Source of the DNA: Deltaproteobacteria bacterium | Lineage (GTDB): Bacteria > Desulfobacterota > Binatia > UBA9968 | NCBI GenBank assembly: GCA_005879605.1 | Contig: VBKE01000001.1 | Span: 1 to 64,000 of the forward strand | Direction: 5' to 3' | DNA: 64,000 nt | Part shown: positions 33,887 to 42,147 of the stretch, in pieces | Position numbering within the stretch: the stretch's first letter is position 1 | How the letters are laid out: the number at the start of each line of letters is the position of its first letter | Program-made: the position numbers and the translations under genes | Notes under the pieces: generated by a model | Database searches by the model: none | The model's input: the letters and a program-made list of their open reading frames with translations, nothing else | What the model was told of the DNA's origin: nothing

Positions 33887-35602
33887 ATGCTGGCAGCCGA
33901 GACAAGCGGCAGATATTGGGGCGGGCTCAAGCTGAAGGGCTGGGATTCCACCCTTCCCGTCTGGGCCGGCGCGTCGTTGCTCCTGGTGCTTTTGATGGCG
34001 TTTCCGCTGGGCGCCATTTTCTCGACCAGCGTACGCAATCAAGCAGGGCTGACGTTTGGCAACTATGCCGAGGTTTTTACCAAGCCGGCTTTTCTCACCG
34101 CTATCCGTAACACGATTATCATCTCCTTTTGGGTGGGGCTCATCGCCGTCATTGTCGGCGGATTACTCGGTTGGCTGGTGACGCGCACCGATCTTCCCTG
34201 GAAAAAAACGGTTCGCGCGCTGGTCATGGCGTCTTTCGTGACACCGCCGTTTCTCGGCGCTTTTGCCTGGACCCTGCTCGCCGGCCCCAACGCCGGCGCT
34301 CTCAACAAGCTATTTCGCGCCGTGACGGGGGGCGACGAGTTTCTCTTCAATATTTTTACGATGACAGGGCTGATCTTTGTCATGGCGCTCTACAGCTTCC
34401 CATACGCTTTTTCCATGATCGCCAACGTATGCGAGCTGATCTCCTCGGATTTGGAGGACGCAGCGGTTATCTTAGGGGCGAACAAGCTCAAGACCGCATG
34501 GACGATTACCTTACCCCTGGCCTTGCCGGCGTTGCTGAGCGGATTTATCATCGCTTTTCTCCATTCGCTTTCGCTCTTTGGCGCGCCGGCGATCCTTGGG
34601 CTGCCGGCAGGAATTCATACGATTACGACCCAGATCTGGACTTTGTTTCAGTACCCGCCGCGCCTGGAGCTAGCCGCGGCCTTTTCCGTACCGCTCCTGC
34701 TCGCTACCATGGTGCTGATCGGATTGCAAAAGAGAATTCTCGGCCGGCGAGGTTTTAGCACCGTCGGAGGCAGAGGCGGACAGAAGCGGGTGGTGAAGTT
34801 AGGCTGGGGCCGCGTTCCGGTTTTTATACTCGTGCTCGCCATACTTTCCTGTTCGGTATTTTTGCCCTACTGGATTCTGTTGAAGGCGGCTTTCTCAAGG
34901 GCGTGGGCGATGCCGCTGGACTGGGGTAATTTCACAGTAGAAAATTTCAGCTACGTTCTCTTCCAATACAGCGACACGCAGCGCGCAATCCTCAACACGT
35001 TCAAACTGGGTATTCTAACCGCGACCACGGGAACTCTCTTGGCGATGCTGATCGCCTACATCACGAATCGCAATATCTTGCGCGGAGCGCGGTATCTCTC
35101 GTTTTTTGCGCTCGCGCCGCTGGTCATCCCGGGCATCGTGCTTGCCGTCGGATTGTTCATCGTTTACACCCAGCCGCCGGTGGTCCTGTACGGCACGGTT
35201 TGGATCCTCTTCATTGCCTTTTTGACCAAGGAGATGCCCATCGGCTTTTCTCAAGCCGAATCAACTTTTAAGAGCATTCATGTGGAACTGGAGGATGCCA
35301 GTCGAATTCTCGGTGCCAATCGCTTGGTTTCATTGAAAGACGTGACGGCGCCGCTCGCCCGGTCGGGACTGATCGCCGCGTGGTGTTTCATTTTTATCGG
35401 CGTCATCCGCGAACTCAGCGCGGCGATCCTGCTTTTCGCCCCGAGCTCGAAGGTCATATCCGTTGTCATCTTCGATCTTAAGGAAGAGGGACAGGTCGGC
35501 GCGATCTCGGTATTGGGTATTCTCCTGCTGGCGGTTTCGTTTCTCATCATACTGGCGGTCCAACGACTCTTGGGTCGGGACCTGGTGACGGCGAGAGAAT
35601 AA
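33887..35602 (+). CDS. ABC transporter permease (FbpB-type fused double permease)
   Basis: A 571-residue inner-membrane protein with two permease halves in one chain, the FbpB/ThiP pattern. Each half has about six helices and an EAA-like coupling loop: SDLEDAAVILGANKLKTAW in the first half (near residue 190) and LEDASRILGANRLVSLKDV in the second (near 470). Helical segments such as FPLGAIFSTSVRNQ and VIRELSAAILLFAPSS are typical. It starts 12 bases after the binding protein. Together with the ATPase it should import ferric iron or another metal/organic substrate. Confidence 0.9.
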   Translation: MLAAETSGRYWGGLKLKGWDSTLPVWAGASLLLVLLMAFPLGAIFSTSVRNQAGLTFGNYAEVFTKPAFLTAIRNTIIISFWVGLIAVIVGGLLGWLVTRTDLPWKKTVRALVMASFVTPPFLGAFAWTLLAGPNAGALNKLFRAVTGGDEFLFNIFTMTGLIFVMALYSFPYAFSMIANVCELISSDLEDAAVILGANKLKTAWTITLPLALPALLSGFIIAFLHSLSLFGAPAILGLPAGIHTITTQIWTLFQYPPRLELAAAFSVPLLLATMVLIGLQKRILGRRGFSTVGGRGGQKRVVKLGWGRVPVFILVLAILSCSVFLPYWILLKAAFSRAWAMPLDWGNFTVENFSYVLFQYSDTQRAILNTFKLGILTATTGTLLAMLIAYITNRNILRGARYLSFFALAPLVIPGIVLAVGLFIVYTQPPVVLYGTVWILFIAFLTKEMPIGFSQAESTFKSIHVELEDASRILGANRLVSLKDVTAPLARSGLIAAWCFIFIGVIRELSAAILLFAPSSKVISVVIFDLKEEGQVGAISVLGILLLAVSFLIILAVQRLLGRDLVTARE

Positions 35603-35606
35603 AGCG

Positions 35607-36695
35607 ATGGCGACCGTATCGCTGGTTGGACTGACCAAAAAATTTGCGACGCTGCCTGCGGTCGACAACCTTCATCTAGAAATCGGCGACGGGGAGTTCG
35701 TCTCGCTTTTGGGCCCTTCGGGTTGTGGGAAGACCACGACGCTTCGCTTGATCGCGGGATTTCTGGAGCCGGATGGAGGGGAGATCAAGGTCGGCAACGA
35801 GGTCATTTCGTCGTCCACGGTGATGGTTCCGCCCGAGCGGCGCGCCATGTCGATGATTTTCCAGAGCTACGCGGTTTGGCCGCATATGACCGTATTTCAG
35901 AACGTCGCCTATGGACTCAAGTTTCAAAAGTTATCGACGCGCGAAGCCGACCAGCGGGTCAGTCAGTTTTTGAGTTTGGTTCGCCTGGACGCCTTGAAGG
36001 ACCGCTATCCCGCGGAGCTATCCGGCGGCCAGCAGCAACGGGTCGCCCTGGCGCGCGCTTTGGTTGTGGCACCGCGGATCCTTCTGATGGATGAACCGCT
36101 GAGCAATCTGGACGCACACCTGCGCGAGGAGATGCGTTCCGAGATTCGGCGGTTGCACGAGGAGATTCGCATAACGACCATCTATGTGACTCATGATCAA
36201 GCCGAGGCCATGGCGACGTCCGACCGTATCGCTGTGTTGAACAGCGGACGGATGGTTCAAGTGGGTCGACCGGGGGAAATCTTCGATCATCCGAAGACTC
36301 GCTTCGTGGCGGAGTTTGTCGGAAAAACCAATATCTTATCGGGGCGTTTTGACGGCGGTAACCAGATGTTTGTGCGGGACGGGTTGCAAATTCGAGTCGC
36401 GGGTGGAGCCGAATTCAATGCGCGAAGCGACGCATTTGTCTGTCTCAGACCTCACAACATCGTGCTGATGGCAGATGAATCCAGGGCGCGCGAGATGGAA
36501 CGACAGGGTTATAATCTTTTTGCTGGGCTCGTGCGGCGGCAAATCTACTTCGGGGACGCCGTCGACTACACGGTTGAATTACCTGCCCATTCACTCAACC
36601 TGCGTATCATCACTCCTCCGTCCCAACGCTATGAGCAAGGCCAAAAGATCTACGCGTTAGCTCATCCGGACCACTGTGTCGTCATAAAAGAATGA
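35607..36695 (+). CDS. ABC transporter ATP-binding protein (FbpC/PotA type)
   Basis: A 362-residue ATPase. Motifs: Walker A LLGPSGCGKTTTLRLIAG (about 35-52), Q-loop in FQSYAVWPHM, signature LSGGQQQRVALARAL (about 135-149), Walker B RILLMDEPLSNLDA, H-loop ITTIYVTHDQAEAMAT. A C-terminal TOBE domain (about 275-362) with PHNIVLMADESRAR and FGDAVDYTVELPAH is typical of importers of this group. It starts 4 bases after the permease gene and is the last gene of the operon, converging on the CPBP protease gene. Confidence 0.95.
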   Translation: MATVSLVGLTKKFATLPAVDNLHLEIGDGEFVSLLGPSGCGKTTTLRLIAGFLEPDGGEIKVGNEVISSSTVMVPPERRAMSMIFQSYAVWPHMTVFQNVAYGLKFQKLSTREADQRVSQFLSLVRLDALKDRYPAELSGGQQQRVALARALVVAPRILLMDEPLSNLDAHLREEMRSEIRRLHEEIRITTIYVTHDQAEAMATSDRIAVLNSGRMVQVGRPGEIFDHPKTRFVAEFVGKTNILSGRFDGGNQMFVRDGLQIRVAGGAEFNARSDAFVCLRPHNIVLMADESRAREMERQGYNLFAGLVRRQIYFGDAVDYTVELPAHSLNLRIITPPSQRYEQGQKIYALAHPDHCVVIKE

Positions 36696-36715
36696 TGCGG
36701 CGGCCGATGGCGCGG

Positions 36716-37639
36716 TCAGCTGGGCTCGCGGACGGCGAAGAGCCGGGCGTGTTTTTGAGTAAATTGGCGCACCGCGAGCGCGACGATGACCAAACCGAGC
36801 CACGTGACGACTCCACTCACGATCTTGGGATCCGTGGAGCCGAACAGCCATCCCAAATCCTGTCTCCTGAAATCGCCAAAGATCCGGATCGTTTTGAGGC
36901 TGAAAATCCAACCGGCGTGGAGCCCGATGGACAGATAAAGTGTTCCGGTGCGCTCGAAGGCGTAGCACAGCACGGCGCCGATCAAAAAGAGTCCCAAGAG
37001 TCCAGGGAAGAGCGTCTCTAGATCGAGAAATGGGTGGAACGAATCGACCACGTGCCGTACACCCGCCCATGGATCGATGCCCGTTAAGAGCGCGTCATCG
37101 GCAGGCTGGACAAAATGAATCGCTGAAAAAAAAAGGCTGGCGAAAAGATAACCGCGGAAACGCCCCAAATCCTCGCGCATACCCTTAAAGATGATGCCAC
37201 GAAAAAAGATTTCTTCCACAAAACCCGCCGCCACGGCCGCAAGCAGCGCTTTACCGCAACGAGCCAAAGATTGGGAAAACGAAAGCCGGAAAAAGGGAAC
37301 AAAGACGTCAGTCAGCGACATGACCATCACCAGGGATGCCATTGACACGATCGCGAATGCGGCCCCAACGGCCAGGTTCCGCGCAGCCTCGGTGCGCGGC
37401 GTAAGACCCAATTGATTCAACGAGCCGATTTTCAGCAGTGGCCGGCAGGCGAAGAACAGAATAATCCCCGAGATCATGAAGAACCGGTCGAAGATGCGCG
37501 AAAAGGGATAGCGATATTCCTCCCACCCCGCGTGAGCGCTGATAAATTGTTCCCACGCCGCGGCCGCCCACGGGCTGAGTAATGCCGTGAATGCGAGCGC
37601 TACCAGGCCGAAAATCAGCAATCTTTGATAGCTCTTCAT
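36716..37639 (-). CDS. CPBP family intramembrane metalloprotease
   Basis: A 307-residue multi-helix protein of the CPBP/CAAX-protease family (Abi). The two glutamates and the arginine of the catalytic core are in FVEEIFFRGIIFKGMRE (near residue 140-156); the first histidine is in FFSAIHFVQP near residue 172, and another motif histidine falls in the later helices (LSIGLHAGWIFSL, about 240). Such enzymes cleave within membranes, process prenylated proteins in eukaryotes, and in bacteria are often immunity or maturation factors. It stands alone; no bacteriocin gene is adjacent. Confidence 0.88.
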   Translation of the reverse strand: MKSYQRLLIFGLVALAFTALLSPWAAAAWEQFISAHAGWEEYRYPFSRIFDRFFMISGIILFFACRPLLKIGSLNQLGLTPRTEAARNLAVGAAFAIVSMASLVMVMSLTDVFVPFFRLSFSQSLARCGKALLAAVAAGFVEEIFFRGIIFKGMREDLGRFRGYLFASLFFSAIHFVQPADDALLTGIDPWAGVRHVVDSFHPFLDLETLFPGLLGLFLIGAVLCYAFERTGTLYLSIGLHAGWIFSLKTIRIFGDFRRQDLGWLFGSTDPKIVSGVVTWLGLVIVALAVRQFTQKHARLFAVREPS

Positions 37640-37680
37640 AAATTTTACGACTTGGGTGACTATGATATAACATCTCTATT

Positions 37681-38424
37681 GTGGGAAGCGAAATTCCGAA
37701 CAAATTGGCGGGCACGGTCGCTCTCGTAACGGGCGGCAGCCGCGGTATCGGCAGAGCCATCGCGTCGGCGTACGCCCGCGCAGGCGCTAAAGTTTTTATC
37801 TGCGGGCGTCGAAATGATGAGCTCAACCGCGTGTTGAGCGATCTCCGGCGTATCGGAGGTCAGGTTGATGGGACTGCTGGCGACGTTGGCAGCTCTGAAG
37901 ATGTGAAGCGCATCGTGCGGTCGACTATGGACCGTTACGGTACGGTCCATGTTCTTGTAAACAACGCCAGCTTGCTAGGGCCGCGGGAGTCGATTGCACG
38001 TTATCCCCGGGAGGCTTGGGAAGACGTTATCCGAGTCAATCTGACCGGAGCCTTTCTTATGACGCAGGAAGCTCTGAAAACCATGCTCCCTCAGCGCCAC
38101 GGTTCGATCATCAACGTATCATCGGGTGTCGGCAGGGTCGGTAGACCTCGTTGGGGAGCTTACGCGGTTTCAAAGTTCGGTTTGGAGGGATTCACTCAAA
38201 TCCTCGCCGAAGAACTAAAAGAAGTGGGAATAAGGGCGAACGCGGTAAATCCGGGGCCAACCAGGACGGAAATGCGCGCGAGCGCCTATCCAGATGAGGA
38301 TCCGATGACACTTTCCACTCCAGATGACATTGTGCCGGTATTTTTATATCTCGCCTCAGACGACTCGATCGGCGTCTCGGGCAAATCATTTGACGCTCAA
38401 GGGTGGCTCAAGCCCGCTGTTTGA
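37681..38424 (+). CDS. SDR family NAD(P)-dependent oxidoreductase
   Basis: A 247-residue classical short-chain dehydrogenase/reductase. The cofactor motif is ALVTGGSRGIGRAIA (TGxxxGIG, about residues 12-26), then CGRRNDELNR, VNNASLLGPR, the catalytic serine in IINVSSGVGRVGRPR, and the YxxxK motif AYAVSKFGLEG (about 160-170). PGPTRTEMR closes the substrate loop. The GTG start at 37681 is divergent from the CPBP gene; a TATGATATAAC sequence sits only 15-20 bases upstream and no clear ribosome site is present, so the mRNA may have a very short leader. The substrate is unknown. Confidence 0.9.
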   Translation: MGSEIPNKLAGTVALVTGGSRGIGRAIASAYARAGAKVFICGRRNDELNRVLSDLRRIGGQVDGTAGDVGSSEDVKRIVRSTMDRYGTVHVLVNNASLLGPRESIARYPREAWEDVIRVNLTGAFLMTQEALKTMLPQRHGSIINVSSGVGRVGRPRWGAYAVSKFGLEGFTQILAEELKEVGIRANAVNPGPTRTEMRASAYPDEDPMTLSTPDDIVPVFLYLASDDSIGVSGKSFDAQGWLKPAV

Positions 38425-38605
38425 CCCCCAAGCATATTTCCTATAAAAGAATCTCAAACTTATGCCTTGGGTTAGTAGAAAGACATCTTCAAGCGTTAGA
38501 CTGCAGAGCGGGAAAACTTCTCATCCAATACGGTAGCAGGCGTTGCGTCCTATTAAGCCAGCCAAAACCGACACGAAGCGGGGCGCCACGAGTCGACACT
38601 TACTA

Positions 38606-39592
38606 ATGAAGAAATTTGCGCCGATTGCCGCCGTGATCGTATGGGCGGCATGCGTGCGTGTCGACGCTCAAGAACTGAAGAAAATAAAAATCGGTTATCC
38701 CGCGGTCTCTTATAATCAGGTCCACATCTGGGTTGCCAAAGATGCCGGGCTTTTTCACAAGCACGGCCTTGACGCCGAAGTAGTTTTCTTTCGCGGCGGG
38801 CAGATGGCCACCCAGGCATTGGTCGCCGGCGACCCTCCGATCGTAAACATCGGCACGGTGGTTCAGGCAGGGCTCCAGGGTCATGACGTGGTGCTGATCG
38901 CCTCCTCGGAAAGCGCCTACAACTATTCCGTCGTCGCGCGCCCCGGTATTGCGAAGGTGGAACAGCTTAAAGGAAAGAAGCTGGGCGTGAGCGGTTTCGG
39001 ATCCGCATCCCATAATGCAGCGCTTATCCTGTGTAAAAAGTTTAATCTTGAACCCAATAAGGATGTGGCCGTTGTCGTAGCCGGACCGACCATGGAACGT
39101 TTAGCTGCAGTGGACGGCGGGCGGATCGACGCGACGATTCTAACACCGTCGGAACTGCCCCGTGCCCGAAAGCAAGGACTTGTTGAAGTCTTCGACATGC
39201 TCGATCTCGGCATCGAAGTCCAAGGCAACGGGTTTGCGACGACGAGGTCGTTCATCCGTAGCCAGCGCGATACCGTTCTGGCTGCATTGAAGGCGTACGT
39301 CGAAGCGCTTTATTACATTCCGCGCAATCGGGATGAAACCCGGCGCATTACGGCCAAGTACATGCGTACCACGGACGCGGATGTTCTCGACGCGACGTAT
39401 GACTGGTTCATTAAGCGGGTTTCCAAACGGCCCTATCCCACGCTCAAGGGCATTCAGTTTCTACTGGACGAAGTGGCCGGGAAAATGGCCAACGCCAAGA
39501 CCGCTAAACCCGAGCAATTTGTAGATCTTACGCTCTTGCAGCAGTTGGACAAAGAAGGATACTTTGCGGAGATGGGGAAACGATATCCGTGA
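38606..39592 (+). CDS. Orphan ABC transporter substrate-binding protein (NMT1/SsuA-like)
   Basis: A 328-residue binding protein with a signal peptide (MKKFAPIAAVIVWAACVRVD, cut near AQEL). Features: QVHIWVAKDAGLFHKHGLD, QALVAGDPPIVNIGTVVQAG, QLKGKKLGVSGFGSASHNAA, DGGRIDATILTPSELPRARK, and the late YPTLKGIQFLLDEVAGK typical of this group. The ATG at 38606 replaces a 21-residue-longer frame without a signal sequence. It is 25 bases upstream of the selenocysteine-containing gene, so they may be co-transcribed, but no permease or ATPase gene is present. Confidence 0.85.
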   Translation: MKKFAPIAAVIVWAACVRVDAQELKKIKIGYPAVSYNQVHIWVAKDAGLFHKHGLDAEVVFFRGGQMATQALVAGDPPIVNIGTVVQAGLQGHDVVLIASSESAYNYSVVARPGIAKVEQLKGKKLGVSGFGSASHNAALILCKKFNLEPNKDVAVVVAGPTMERLAAVDGGRIDATILTPSELPRARKQGLVEVFDMLDLGIEVQGNGFATTRSFIRSQRDTVLAALKAYVEALYYIPRNRDETRRITAKYMRTTDADVLDATYDWFIKRVSKRPYPTLKGIQFLLDEVAGKMANAKTAKPEQFVDLTLLQQLDKEGYFAEMGKRYP

Positions 39593-39617
39593 TGCACTGA
39601 AGTAGGGAGGTTTTGTC

Positions 39618-40127
39618 ATGAACCAAACCATTGGACGGCGATTTCCGGATTTTGAACTGACCGATCATGACGGCCAGATCGTCAAACTCTCGCAATTCGC
39701 CGGGAAGTTTCCCCTGATCGTGACCTTTTATCGCGGCTACTGGTGAGGAAAATGCCAGGTGCAGTTGCGCCACTATGTCGAATTTCAAAAAGAGCTGGCG
39801 ATCAATTACTGCAAGCTCGTTGTCGCGAGCGTCGATCCGCCGGAGGTAAACGCGGCCCTTCGCGCCGGCCTCGACGCTGAATTTCCGTTCTTGAGCGATC
39901 ACGACCGAAAAGTCGTTCAAGCGTTGGATATGACTGAGACTTCCAAGAGTCGTGGCGTTACGGCGATTCCTTACACTTTCTCCTTGATGCCTGATTTGAC
40001 CGTGCACAACATTTATTGCGGTTACTGGTACGTCGGACGACCGACATTGGATGAATTGCGCATGGATCTGCGGGCGATGATGAAGAAAGTCCGTAGCGAC
40101 TTCGATCCCCAGGCCAAAGGCGAATGA
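39618..40127 (+). CDS. Selenocysteine-containing AhpC/TSA (peroxiredoxin-like) protein
   Basis: A 169-residue thioredoxin-fold protein of the AhpC/TSA group if the in-frame TGA at 39744-39746 is read as selenocysteine. Before it the frame encodes IGRRFPDFELTDHDGQIVKL and FPLIVTFYRGYW; after it comes GKCQVQLRHYVEF. Relatives have Cys at this exact place (FYRGxWCxxC), so Sec43 would replace the peroxidatic/active-site Cys in a UxxC pair with Cys46. A hairpin compatible with a bacterial SECIS lies 11 bases downstream. The ATG follows GGGAGG. Protein-like sequence continues to the TGA stop at 40127. The alternative is a cysteine-to-stop pseudogene. Confidence 0.85.
39744..39771 (+). promoter_or_regulatory. 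Candidate bSECIS: recoded TGA and downstream hairpin
   Basis: The TGA (39744-39746) is followed by GGTGC (39758-39762) and GCGCC (39767-39771), a 5-bp stem (one G-U pair) with loop AGTT. A G at loop position 2 and a UGA-to-loop distance of 16 bases match the published bacterial SECIS consensus for SelB recruitment. Confidence 0.6.
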
Positions 40128-40179
40128 GATTGCGGGCTTTCGAAGCTTGAAAGGGCACTCCTAAGCCTGTAATATTCTG

Positions 40180-40437
40180 ATGATGATTACACCAGAAGAG
40201 ATTAAAGAGACGTTAGCAAAAGTATTGCCGGCTTCCTTGATTGAGACCCAAGACCTCACCGGCGGCGGTGATCACTGGCAGGTAATCATTGTCTCACCAG
40301 CTTTTGAGGGCAGAGGGTTACTAGAACAGCAACGGATGGTCAACGATGCACTCAAAGAAGCTATGAATTCAGAACGCATCCATGCGCTTACCATGAAACT
40401 GTACACACCAGCTCAATGGGAAAAGCTCGGATCCTGA
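40180..40437 (+). CDS. BolA family protein
   Basis: An 85-residue BolA-like protein: MITPEEIKETLAKVLPASLI, then DLTGGGDHWQVIIVSPAFEG, LEQQRMVNDALKEAMNSERI and HALTMKLYTPAQWEKL. BolA proteins pair with monothiol glutaredoxins in iron-sulfur cluster handling; the ligand histidine (HAL near residue 69) is present. The monothiol glutaredoxin gene follows 25 bases later, giving the classical BolA-Grx4 pair. Two adjacent ATGs are possible starts. Confidence 0.93.
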   Translation: MMITPEEIKETLAKVLPASLIETQDLTGGGDHWQVIIVSPAFEGRGLLEQQRMVNDALKEAMNSERIHALTMKLYTPAQWEKLGS

Positions 40438-40462
40438 GGCGGAACTCGGAAGGAGTATTTTT

Positions 40463-40786
40463 ATGGCAGACGAAATTTTGACCCAGATCGATGAGAAAGT
40501 AAAAAAGAATAAAGTCATGCTCTACATGAAAGGAACGCCGGATTTTCCCCAATGCGGCTTCTCGGCACATACCGTGGAGATTCTAAAGTCCTACGGTGTT
40601 CCGTTCGCGAGTGAAGATGTGCTAGCCGATCCCACGGTTCGGGAAGGGATCAAGCGTTACTCCAATTGGCCGACCATCCCGCAGATCTACATAGACGGGA
40701 AATTCGTCGGCGGCTGCGATATTCTCCACGAGCTGCACGAGAGAGGCGAGCTCGAACCGATTTTGAACGCAGCGTTCGGTAAGTAG
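40463..40786 (+). CDS. grxD: Monothiol glutaredoxin (Grx4 type)
   Basis: A 107-residue CGFS glutaredoxin: VMLYMKGTPDFPQCGFSAHT carries the CGFS active site near residue 32, and NWPTIPQIYIDGKFVGGCDI holds the glutathione-binding TIPQ and GGCD segments. This class binds a [2Fe-2S] cluster with glutathione and delivers it with BolA partners. It starts behind GGAAGGAG and directly follows bolA, consistent with co-translation. The selenoprotein gene lies two genes upstream. Confidence 0.96.
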   Translation: MADEILTQIDEKVKKNKVMLYMKGTPDFPQCGFSAHTVEILKSYGVPFASEDVLADPTVREGIKRYSNWPTIPQIYIDGKFVGGCDILHELHERGELEPILNAAFGK

Positions 40787-40892
40787 CCAGCCATTACGGC
40801 CGCTCCGATAGGACCGGAGGATTCCTCTAGTTAGCTGCTGCGACATGCTACAATCACCGGTCGCATTCGTCTAACCGGATTGAGGTGTAGCC

Positions 40893-41276
40893 ATGAAAAT
40901 TGCGGTTCCCTGGGTCGTCATCGGATTGGTACTTTTTAGCTCTTGCGCCACCTTGAGGCACTTTCGTGCCGATGACAGCTTTGAACGGGGGTTGGCGCTT
41001 TTTAATCAAGGCCATTTCGAAGAAGCGATTCCTCATTTCAAACGGGCCACCGAGCAGGAACCGGAGTTCGCGGAAGCCTATTTCTATCTTGGCCGCTCTC
41101 ACCTAAGCGTGCGCCATTGGCGCGAGGCGATCCAGCCGCTCCGAACCGCTTATCGGCTTGCACCCGAAGGCGCCAAGCAGGAAATTTTCAATGTACTTAT
41201 GGACGCATTTTTTGCCGCCGCCCTTCCGCCCGAGGGAGTCAGACCATCCTCGGAACGCTTCAAAGACACTCTTTGA
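40893..41276 (+). CDS. TPR-repeat lipoprotein
   Basis: A 127-residue protein with a lipoprotein signal: VIGLVLFSSCATLRHFRADD carries the lipobox LFSSC at residues 14-18. Two or three tetratricopeptide repeats follow, FERGLALFNQGHFEEAIPHF, then PEFAEAYFYLGRSHLSVRHW and EAIQPLRTAYRLAPEG. TPR domains bind other proteins. It stands close to the DUF4197 gene 57 bases downstream, but the pairing's meaning is unknown. Confidence 0.83.
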   Translation: MKIAVPWVVIGLVLFSSCATLRHFRADDSFERGLALFNQGHFEEAIPHFKRATEQEPEFAEAYFYLGRSHLSVRHWREAIQPLRTAYRLAPEGAKQEIFNVLMDAFFAAALPPEGVRPSSERFKDTL

Positions 41277-41333
41277 TTCGCCGCTGGTAGCAAAGTCGAT
41301 CGGTTCACTTTAATTCGAAGAAGGAGAATACCC

Positions 41334-42065
41334 GTGATCCGGATGATGACGTTGGTGTTGGTCGCGACATTCTTGGTTTCTGCGAATCCCGCATCGGCCC
41401 AGCTGGACAAAATGTTCAAGGGCTTGAGCGGAACTATTGGAGGTGGTGGCGGCGGTTTGAGTGACGCGAAGATCGGTTCCGGGCTGCAAGAAGCCTTAAA
41501 GGTCGGGACGGAGAATGCGGTGGTCCAAACCGGTCAGATGGACGGATTTTTCGCCAATAAGGCGATCAAAATCCTGATGCCGAAATCGCTCCAGGCTGTG
41601 GAACAGCCGCTGCGACTTGTCGGCTTCGGTCCGAAGATCGACGAATTCGTTTTAGGTATGAATCGCGCCGCGGAAAAAGCGGTTCCATTCGCCAAAGAAA
41701 TTTTCTGGGATGCCATCGGGCAGATGACCTTCGACGACGCCAGAAAGATCCTGAATGGCCGCGATACCGCGGCGACGGATTACTTCAAAGGGAAAACTTC
41801 GACAAAGCTACACACCGCCTTCCGCCCAACCGTCGAGAAGGTCATGAACGATGTCGGCGTCAACCGGCAGTACAATGAGCTCATCGGCAAATATCAAAGC
41901 GTGCCCTTTACGAAGAGCATTAGCTTCGACGTCAATCAGTATGTCACTGAAAAGGCGACCGACGGTCTGTTCCTCGTCGTGGGGCAGGAGGAGAAAAAAA
42001 TCCGCACTAATCCGGCCGCCCGGGTGACCGATCTTCTTAAAGACGTGTTCGCCAACCGAAGGTAG
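41334..42065 (+). CDS. DUF4197 exported protein
   Basis: A 243-residue protein with a signal peptide ([19 protein letters not shown], cut at ASAQLD). Family blocks: [80 protein letters not shown] and the late [23 protein letters not shown]4197 proteins are common in proteobacteria and have no proven function. The GTG start at 41334 follows GAAGGAGAA. It ends a plus-strand run and converges on the racemase-like gene. Confidence 0.88.
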   Translation: MIRMMTLVLVATFLVSANPASAQLDKMFKGLSGTIGGGGGGLSDAKIGSGLQEALKVGTENAVVQTGQMDGFFANKAIKILMPKSLQAVEQPLRLVGFGPKIDEFVLGMNRAAEKAVPFAKEIFWDAIGQMTFDDARKILNGRDTAATDYFKGKTSTKLHTAFRPTVEKVMNDVGVNRQYNELIGKYQSVPFTKSISFDVNQYVTEKATDGLFLVVGQEEKKIRTNPAARVTDLLKDVFANRR

Positions 42066-42147
42066 CCGCTGTCGCAAGAAGTTCCGCTGCCTGTTGGAAT
42101 CGAGGCTTCACGTGTGATGAGCCTACCCGCTTGCCGCCCTTCGTGAG

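Noticed and set aside
37661-37680. Leaderless-transcript promoter for the SDR gene
   Set aside because: TATGATATAAC fits a -10, but no convincing -35 is present and the divergent gene may own it.
39759-40127. Independent short gene starting after the TGA of the peroxiredoxin-like gene
   Set aside because: The sequence before the TGA is the matching N-terminal half in the same frame with a good ribosome site, so one recoded gene is more likely.
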